A stretch of DNA of 64,000 nt, taken from NCBI GenBank assembly GCA_965226545.1, contig OZ245364.1, forward strand, positions 1,984,001 through 2,048,000, written 5' to 3'. How positions within the stretch are numbered: the first letter of the stretch is position 1; every line of letters starts with the position of its first letter. Shown here in pieces: positions 58,669-64,000 of the stretch. The notes under the pieces are model-generated. The model saw only the letters and a program-made list of their open reading frames with translations, ran no database searches and was not told where the DNA came from. This DNA comes from JAHRAW01 sp965226545 (lineage in GTDB: Bacteria; Pseudomonadota; Gammaproteobacteria; Arenicellales; Poriferihabitantaceae). The position numbers and the translations under genes are program-made.

Positions 58669-61600
58669 TTACAGCAAGGTGAGCGTGTAACTGCCGTTCG
58701 CGTTTTCGGTGACACTGACGCCGTAAGGCGAGAGGCTGCCTTCACCGTTGCAAATATCCACATTGTCGGAGTCGCCCGCCGCAGCCCAACCGGCATCTCG
58801 GACACATGCCCCGGCGTTGCCACCATCATCATCGCCGATAATGCCGGCAAAGTAACTGTCCGGTGGATCGACGGTGAAGATGTACTCTTTGCTGTTGTAC
58901 GTGTAGGTGCACCATTCCCATGCGGTGTAAGCATGCCCGGATACACACGCCGCACCCAACTCAACTTTATAGTTGGTGTCGGACGATTCGTAAGCGCGGA
59001 TTGGCAGAAACGGCACACTGGCGACATAAGGAACATTCCAATACAACTCGGAAATGATGCCAACGGCGGGGTTGGCAAAATTGGCGCCATAATTAAGCGT
59101 ACCGCCTTCCGCAACACTTGCAAACGGCGATACAGAAAACACTTCAAAAGTGTAATTCTTGCTGTCGTATGCGAGGGTACAGAATTGCCCCGGCGTGTAA
59201 ACAGTACCGGATGTGCATGCGCCTTGGGATGTTCCCGCCGCCGGCACTGTCACCGTGACATACCCCGGGTCACCGTCGCTGTATGTTGCCGGCGTACAAC
59301 GCCCCGCTTCCGCATTATTCACACTGCCAACCGTCGCCGGCGCACAAGCACCGTAATGATAAACGCCGGCGGTGGAAGGTGTCGTCGGTGTGAACGTGTG
59401 AGTAGCGCATACCCCGGGGAACAACCCTCGCACCATTGCTGTGCCTACGGTGGTGTCGCTGCCGTCATCGCTGATGGCGGCGTCTGTCGAACGTAATGCT
59501 GTCACCGTCGCAGCCGGCGAATCCTCGGCTGCCCGTATCCAGTTGCACGACGACAAGTAAAACGTAAATTGCGTGCTGGCGGCAATGGTACGCATGTGTG
59601 CGGTGAAGCCTTCATCCAATGCGGTGCCAGCCGAGAGATGCCAGCCGGCGACTTTGCCGCCGCTGGTGTCGCCATCGGCACCGCTTGCGGCAACTATCAC
59701 CGTGACATAATCGCTGTCGCGCAGTGGATGGTCGATATCGCCGCGCGCGCATTGCCCGCCAAGATTGCCCGTATGCGGCACGCATGTTGCATAGTGATAA
59801 GTGCCGTTCGCAGTCGGTGTAATGGCTTGGACGAAACCGCGAATATCTTCGCCGGGTTGCAATACAGGCACATCGCTTGTGCCGACGACGGTGTCAACGC
59901 TCGGGTCAATCACCTTCTCGGCGCGCCCATCAAATGCCGCCTTGGTCGCGCGATAGTAGGTCACGGCAATCGCCGGCGAAGCGACTGATACACCGCTTCC
60001 ATTACCAACCAATGAAAACAAATCGAAGGTTACGCCGGGCTTATAGGTTTTGGTTTGAATCGCGTCACCGCTCGCTGCGAATCGAGCGCGCGACCAAAAA
60101 TACCAACCGCTGGATGACGCCGACGGGTCAGGCACTATCACCGTCGCATACCCCGGGTCACCGTCGCTGTATGCCTGCGGCGTACAACGAGTGACGCCTT
60201 CCTCGTTTGTCTTGCCGCCAATCGTCCCCGGCACACAAGCACCGTAGTTGTAAGTGCCGGGAGTCGATGGTGTCGTCACTATGAGGGAATGGTCGACGCC
60301 TTGTCCGGGATACAACGTCGGTACCACATCGCCACCAAGGGATGTGTCGCTGCCGTCGTCAAGGATGATTGTGTCGGTCGAACGAAAGAAGGTCACGGTC
60401 GTTGCCGGCGAAGGGTCGGTGGCGCGGATGTGGTTGCTCGACGACGCATACAATGTAAATTGCGTGTTCGCCGCAATGCTCATCGTATAAACAGTGAACC
60501 CCGGGTTTAAGGAGGTGGTTGGCCCCAAGTGAAACCCGGTTAGGCGTCCGCCTAACGTATCGCCATCCGTGCCGGCGGGGTCGACTATCACCGTGACATA
60601 ACCGCGCGCGCCGCTTGATGTAAATCTGTCGAGCGAACATCGCCCGCCGAGATTGCCTTCGTGCGGTACGCACATCGCATAGTGATAAGTGCCCGATGCT
60701 TCCGCAGCGATTTGGATGAAGGTTCTGTAATCTTCTTCGAGTTCCAATGACGGCACTTCGCTTGTGCCGACGATATCGTCGACGCTTGGGTCAACCCCCT
60801 TGTAACTGCGCGCGCTAAATGCCGCATCGGTGGCGCGGTAATAGGTCAACGTAGTCGCCGGCGTTGCGGCATAAGCACCGCCGCCGCCCCAATTGCCAAC
60901 TAGCGCAAACAAATCGAATGATACGCCGGGCTTATAGGTGACGGTTTTTACATCATCACTGTATGCCCTGACAAGTCGAGCGCGTGACCAAAAATTCCAA
61001 CCGCCGTCAATCACAGTCACCGCCGCGCTTGCCATACAGTTATTGCCCTCGTTACTTTCGCTTAAATCGCTCGGTATGCAAGCGCCGAAATAATAATCGC
61101 CCGGCGTTGGCGGGGCGGTGCTGGTGATGGAACCGTCGGCGTCTTCGCCGACCGACAGTGCAGGCACTGTGAAGTGACCTATCGCGGTGTCTGATGTGTC
61201 GATGGTGGCGTCTGTTGAGCGATAGAAAGTAATCGCCGAGCGCGGAGCGGTGAAGCCGGTGGCGGCGTTGGCCACCTCGGCGCCCAACGTAATCGGCCAA
61301 CCTTGAATCACATCATCCGACAACACATGGGAAGCAACCGACCAAGTCACATTGACGCTTGGCACCGACCAATCCCATTGGATTGCTACGGTGACGTCAT
61401 CGATTACGCTGCCGTCGCTTGCAACCTCGCTGGCGGCGCAATTGTCGGACGGCGTTTCGTCGTTGATGATGCAAGTGCCGTATACATAATCCTTGGTGCT
61501 GTCGCTTGGCGGCGGCAATTCGAGATTGTGCGTAACGATGTCGTCTGTATCGCCGTTGGCTTCAAGCGACGGAATGGGAATCATGCCGGCGATGTCGTTA

Positions 61601-62061
61601 GCGGTGCTGATGGTGCTGTCGGTCGAACGATAAAAAGTTAACGTGACCGGCGGCGACACATCATCGCCACTGTTGTATACATCGACCTCGAGCGTGAACG
61701 TTTGCCCCGGCGTAATCGCCGTCGGCGTAAACCCGCCCGCGCTTTGCGCACGTAAACCGCCTTGCCCGCCCGACTCGCTTTGCGCTGCGGGTTGAGTGGC
61801 TTGACTGATGCGGGTGGCAATAACCAAATTCCAATTGTCACCGCTTGGCGTAAGCAGCATTTGGTCGCCGCCACCTCCGCCACCACTACTTCCGCCACCG
61901 CCACCGCAAGCAACCAAGCCAAGCGCAACTACGCCAAGCAAAGTCAACATGCCGAGCAACTTGCCGAGCGTTGACAACTTAAGCGATTGGAAAAATCGCA
62001 CAAACAAACCGCGTTGAGTTTGCAATTTCATCGAGAAATGTTTTGTCAGATAAGTGTTCAT
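58669..62061 (-). CDS. CARDB-repeat lipoprotein with a large internal duplication
   Basis: A 1130-residue lipoprotein: lipobox LGLVAC (Cys52) then Gly/Ser-rich linker. Residues 110-945 hold six CARDB-like beta-sandwich modules, each with a TFYRSTD-type strand and an end like GTYHYGACVP followed by a second Cys. Modules 3-4 (354-651) and 5-6 (652-945) are copies of one double module (WNFWSRARL/WYFWSRARF, TYKPGVSFDLF/TYKPGVTFDLF). The last 180 residues are Cys- and Trp-containing and different. ATG 62061 overlaps the stop of the barrel gene as TAATG. A cell-surface adhesin or structural role is inferred. Confidence 0.82.
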   Translation of the reverse strand: MNTYLTKHFSMKLQTQRGLFVRFFQSLKLSTLGKLLGMLTLLGVVALGLVACGGGGGSSGGGGGGDQMLLTPSGDNWNLVIATRISQATQPAAQSESGGQGGLRAQSAGGFTPTAITPGQTFTLEVDVYNSGDDVSPPVTLTFYRSTDSTISTANDIAGMIPIPSLEANGDTDDIVTHNLELPPPSDSTKDYVYGTCIINDETPSDNCAASEVASDGSVIDDVTVAIQWDWSVPSVNVTWSVASHVLSDDVIQGWPITLGAEVANAATGFTAPRSAITFYRSTDATIDTSDTAIGHFTVPALSVGEDADGSITSTAPPTPGDYYFGACIPSDLSESNEGNNCMASAAVTVIDGGWNFWSRARLVRAYSDDVKTVTYKPGVSFDLFALVGNWGGGGAYAATPATTLTYYRATDAAFSARSYKGVDPSVDDIVGTSEVPSLELEEDYRTFIQIAAEASGTYHYAMCVPHEGNLGGRCSLDRFTSSGARGYVTVIVDPAGTDGDTLGGRLTGFHLGPTTSLNPGFTVYTMSIAANTQFTLYASSSNHIRATDPSPATTVTFFRSTDTIILDDGSDTSLGGDVVPTLYPGQGVDHSLIVTTPSTPGTYNYGACVPGTIGGKTNEEGVTRCTPQAYSDGDPGYATVIVPDPSASSSGWYFWSRARFAASGDAIQTKTYKPGVTFDLFSLVGNGSGVSVASPAIAVTYYRATKAAFDGRAEKVIDPSVDTVVGTSDVPVLQPGEDIRGFVQAITPTANGTYHYATCVPHTGNLGGQCARGDIDHPLRDSDYVTVIVAASGADGDTSGGKVAGWHLSAGTALDEGFTAHMRTIAASTQFTFYLSSCNWIRAAEDSPAATVTALRSTDAAISDDGSDTTVGTAMVRGLFPGVCATHTFTPTTPSTAGVYHYGACAPATVGSVNNAEAGRCTPATYSDGDPGYVTVTVPAAGTSQGACTSGTVYTPGQFCTLAYDSKNYTFEVFSVSPFASVAEGGTLNYGANFANPAVGIISELYWNVPYVASVPFLPIRAYESSDTNYKVELGAACVSGHAYTAWEWCTYTYNSKEYIFTVDPPDSYFAGIIGDDDGGNAGACVRDAGWAAAGDSDNVDICNGEGSLSPYGVSVTENANGSYTLTLL

Positions 62062-63374
62062 TAGGAAACACCTCCGACTTCAATAATCGTCACCCGCAGT
62101 TTGCGGTTGGTTTTCATATCGGGGTTAAACGGCAAATCCACTTCGGCGATGCCGGCGGTGGAATCTTTGGCGATGATGATTTCAATCGGCGCGGTGGGGA
62201 AATCCTCGCCGGGTACGGCCGGGGTTGCGCCGTCGCCGGGGGCAAGTTGGATGACCACACGCAATGGCGTTGTCACCGCGTTTGCGACCGCGGCTTCGAT
62301 GCGGATGACGCCGCCGCTGCCGGCTTTCGCCTGCAAAAACCGCACACTGACATCACCACTTCGCACCACGCCGGGCTGCGTTCGAATCTTGCGTTCAACC
62401 ACTTCAATACGGCGTTCGGATTCGACCGTGCGCCAGACATCCGCATCGCGCAGCGTTGCATCTTGCGCCACGCCGAATCCAATCCAGCGCGGTTTGGCGC
62501 GTTGTGCACCGAGCGGTTTGATGAAACTGATGCGCCAATCGCGGCGTTGGTCGATTTGATTGCCGCCTTGCCAAGCGCCGCGCAATTGCAAATACGGATG
62601 CGGTTGCCAGGCAATCGATGCGCGTTCGCGGATTACGCTTGCGCCGATTTCGGTTTTGCTGTCCCAATCGCCGACCGATAAATCCAACTTAATTGCATTG
62701 GTTGGGGTGAACTGCACGCCGATTTCATTGCCGCCAATCGCGCGCTCTTCATAGCCGACGCGACCGACCAGCCAATCGCTTTGCACGGCGTAATGGTTGA
62801 CATAACCCTTGCCCCATTTGCCGACATAATCGGCGCCGAAGACATGGCGTTGATGTCCGCGTTCCAAATTTTGTTGCAGCGTCGCCGAAAAGCCGAGCAG
62901 ATTTTGTCCGCCCATTTGCAATCGCTGCACCAAACCGATGCGGGTGTCGTTGCGGTCGAAGCCGTGTTCGTCACTCCAACTGGTAACACCGTTTTGCAAA
63001 AACAATGCGCCGCCCGGCAAGCCGAGTGCCGCGTCAGTTTGCGCCGCATTGATATGCAAGGGAATCACCGCATCCAAATCACCGCGCAGTTTGCCGTCGG
63101 CGGTGACTGAATAATCCAACGATTGTTGGATGTGGAAGCCTTGCCCAAAAATGTTTTTACCGCGTTGCGTTAACAACGCCGTACCGCGGGCAAGGAAAAA
63201 GCCGATGGTGGCATCGGCGGCGCATTCGCCGGAGGAGCGAAGCGCCTGTTCGGGGGCGGCGGCGTTGTTCATGCCGGAGAGGCAGTGCGACAACGACAGC
63301 CGATGCAGCGGTTGGTCGGCAACGGCGGGCGACATAAAGCCCAACGCCGCGACCAATAAAAGTACGCGTTTCAT
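62061..63374 (-). CDS. Inverse-autotransporter-like outer-membrane barrel protein
   Basis: A 437-residue protein with signal peptide MKRVLLLVAALGFMSPAVA. Residues 40-330 look like a beta-barrel of the inverse autotransporter (intimin/invasin) type: GFHIQQSLDYSVTADGKLRG, FGADYVGKWGKGYVNHYAV, VGYEERAIGGNEIGVQFTP, and the linker-like WIGFGVAQDATLRDADVW. The C-terminal 110 residues resemble a Calx-beta-type domain. Unlike intimins it has no long passenger; the following lipoprotein may take that role. ATG 63374 with AGAGGTG upstream. Confidence 0.72.
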   Translation of the reverse strand: MKRVLLLVAALGFMSPAVADQPLHRLSLSHCLSGMNNAAAPEQALRSSGECAADATIGFFLARGTALLTQRGKNIFGQGFHIQQSLDYSVTADGKLRGDLDAVIPLHINAAQTDAALGLPGGALFLQNGVTSWSDEHGFDRNDTRIGLVQRLQMGGQNLLGFSATLQQNLERGHQRHVFGADYVGKWGKGYVNHYAVQSDWLVGRVGYEERAIGGNEIGVQFTPTNAIKLDLSVGDWDSKTEIGASVIRERASIAWQPHPYLQLRGAWQGGNQIDQRRDWRISFIKPLGAQRAKPRWIGFGVAQDATLRDADVWRTVESERRIEVVERKIRTQPGVVRSGDVSVRFLQAKAGSGGVIRIEAAVANAVTTPLRVVIQLAPGDGATPAVPGEDFPTAPIEIIIAKDSTAGIAEVDLPFNPDMKTNRKLRVTIIEVGGVS

Positions 63375-63397
63375 CTCTGCACCTCTTAAATACAAAT

Positions 63398-63527
63398 TGA
63401 CTTTGACATTCCCCAACACCGAAGTGTCGGGCCGTTGCCAAAGTCACGAGACGCAGAAGTGAAATCCCCACCTATTCGCCTCGACGAGCGGCCGCTCATC
63501 GAGTACAACGCTATTCTATTCGGTGGG
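63398..63527 (-). ncRNA. Structured 5' leader of the barrel-lipoprotein operon
   Basis: On the minus strand two complex hairpins precede the barrel gene. Element A (63467-63527): CCCACC/GGTGGG closes an asymmetric loop above which 63480-63490 and 63493-63503 form an 11-base stem. Element B (63398-63446): TGACTTTG/CAAAGTCA closes an internal loop (GCAACGG opposite GAATGT) below an 8-base stem with a UUCG tetraloop. A promoter lies upstream at 63572-63598. It matches no riboswitch class I could fit; a cis-regulatory RNA is likely. Confidence 0.6.
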
Positions 63528-63571
63528 TAACCCGACCGGGAGTACGTCTCAATAACTTTGGCGGGGCGGAA

Positions 63572-63598
63572 TCTATACGCAACGCGCGCCGCCGTCAA
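63572..63598 (-). promoter_or_regulatory. Candidate sigma70 promoter of the barrel-lipoprotein operon
   Basis: TTGACG (63593-63598, minus strand) and TATAGA (63572-63577) are 15 bases apart; taking TAGATT as the -10 gives 17. Transcription would start near 63560, leaving a leader of about 185 bases. Confidence 0.5.
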
Positions 63599-63698
63599 TG
63601 CTTTGCGGGTTTTTTTTACTTATTTTTTGATTGCGATTTGATTGGGGTTTGATTGGATTTGATTGGTTACTCATTAAAGTAGACGCGCCCGCGCAAGT

Positions 63699-63704
63699 TA
63701 TAAT
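63699..63704 (+). promoter_or_regulatory. Candidate -10 box of ligE
   Basis: TATAAT 27 bases before the GTG at 63732; no clear -35. CGGAG a few bases before the GTG is the likely Shine-Dalgarno. Confidence 0.45.
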
Positions 63705-63731
63705 CGCCGCATCACCTATCGGAGTGCCACC

Positions 63732-64000
63732 GTGATTCCCACTATGCTTACCGCCGCGCGCATCGTCGCCTTTCGTTTGATTGCCTTGCGTTTAATTGCC
63801 GCGTGCCTGATTGCGCTAACCCCATTAGCGCAAGCCGCCAAGCCCGATGTATTTTTACTAAACACTTATGACGAATCCAAAAACGTCGTCGGTTGGGTGA
63901 TGAGCGAAAAATTGGATGGCGTGCGCGGGGTTTGGGATGGGCGGCAACTGGTCACGCGGGGCGGCAATAAAATTCATGCGCCGCAATGGTTTGTGCGCGG
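63732..64000 (+). CDS. ligE: LigE-type ATP-dependent DNA ligase, 3' end outside window
   Basis: The first 89 codons of a gene cut by the window end. GTG 63732 starts a signal peptide with repeated hydrophobic words (FRLIALRLIAACLIALTP, cut after LAQA). The mature part KPDVFLLNTYDE then VMSEKLDGVRGVWDG contains the nucleotidyl-transfer motif I, Lys60 being the adenylated residue. LigE enzymes are minimal, periplasmic ATP ligases found in Haemophilus, Neisseria, Vibrio and relatives, linked to DNA uptake or biofilm DNA. Confidence 0.88.
   Translation, partial: MIPTMLTAARIVAFRLIALRLIAACLIALTPLAQAAKPDVFLLNTYDESKNVVGWVMSEKLDGVRGVWDGRQLVTRGGNKIHAPQWFVR

Noticed and set aside
58354..59496. A 380-codon plus-strand frame opposite the CARDB lipoprotein
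   Set aside because: It runs antisense to a well-supported lipoprotein gene, starts in the 42-base repeat array, and has no recognisable domain.
62043..62681. A 212-codon plus-strand frame opposite the barrel gene
   Set aside because: Shadow of the barrel gene: no ribosome-binding site or domain, and the antisense gene has a signal peptide and family motifs.
63398..63446. c-di-GMP-I (GEMM) riboswitch
   Set aside because: GGCAA and CAAAG-C fragments and a tetraloop stem recall it, but the conserved GGCAAACC and GGACGCAAAGCC segments and the second receptor helix are not matched.
63480..63503. Hammerhead-like ribozyme
   Set aside because: CGATGAG next to a stem looks suggestive, but CUGAUGA, GAAA and the cleavage triplet are not in place.
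1..64000. CRISPR array, IS element, prophage or integron
   Set aside because: Repeats are contiguous or degenerate without spacers, and no transposase, integrase, phage structural gene or paired terminal repeats were seen.

Overview
The window reads as a chromosomal segment of a GC-rich, aerobic, probably marine gammaproteobacterium. The assignment rests on gene order: rhlB divergent from trxA-rho, and ftsK-lolA-serS in series, are typical gammaproteobacterial arrangements. A periplasmic-type LigE DNA ligase, a TRAP transporter and many methylamine/osmolyte catabolic enzymes fit the same picture. No rRNA, tRNA, CRISPR array, transposase or integrase was seen.

Layout. 1-2.5 kb: 5' part of a large secreted Ig-like protein. 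2.9-5.4 kb: a stand-alone HisA-type isomerase and an MttB-superfamily methyltransferase. 5.4-12 kb: a defence island with McrC, two McrB GTPases sharing one motor type but carrying different sensor domains, a HAD-like gene, and a third paralogue consisting of the sensor domain only. 12-22.2 kb: a co-directional catabolic cluster (NDP-forming acyl-CoA synthetase, CaiD-type hydratase, DddP-like M24 protein, GNAT, GMC dehydrogenase, and a 1085-residue kinase/M23/aminotransferase fusion), best read as degradation of DMSP or carnitine-type osmolytes. 22.5-25 kb: ChaC, HinT and a DNA methyltransferase fused to an Mrr-like nuclease domain. 25-38 kb: housekeeping genes (hemL, thermonuclease, rpmE, rho, trxA, rhlB, an outer-membrane protein, serS, lolA, ftsK). 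38-49 kb: rluC, then amine catabolism (PuuB-like oxidase, PuuA-like ligase, dimethylglycine-dehydrogenase-like enzyme, SDR, TRAP transporter, glutamine amidotransferase). 49.5-55.5 kb: HAD phosphatase, long-chain acyl-CoA ligase, FadE, and a Spy/CpxP-like protein. 55.5-63.4 kb: accessory envelope genes (exported ankyrin protein, two unknown proteins, a CARDB-repeat lipoprotein coupled to an inverse-autotransporter-like barrel behind a strongly structured leader). 63.7 kb to the end: start of ligE.

How the genes work together. The catabolic genes converge on quaternary or methylated amines and sulfonium osmolytes: import, demethylation or cleavage, gamma-glutamylation and acyl-CoA routes. The defence genes form one multi-gene McrBC system and one single-gene modification/restriction protein.

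A striking background feature is short, degenerate tandem repetition. Hexamer-like words of the GTNACN type and longer minisatellites occur both between genes and inside genes, where they encode Ser/Asn/Asp-rich inserts in otherwise conserved enzymes. Ribosome-binding sites are often weak and a few genes look leaderless, so many start choices are provisional.
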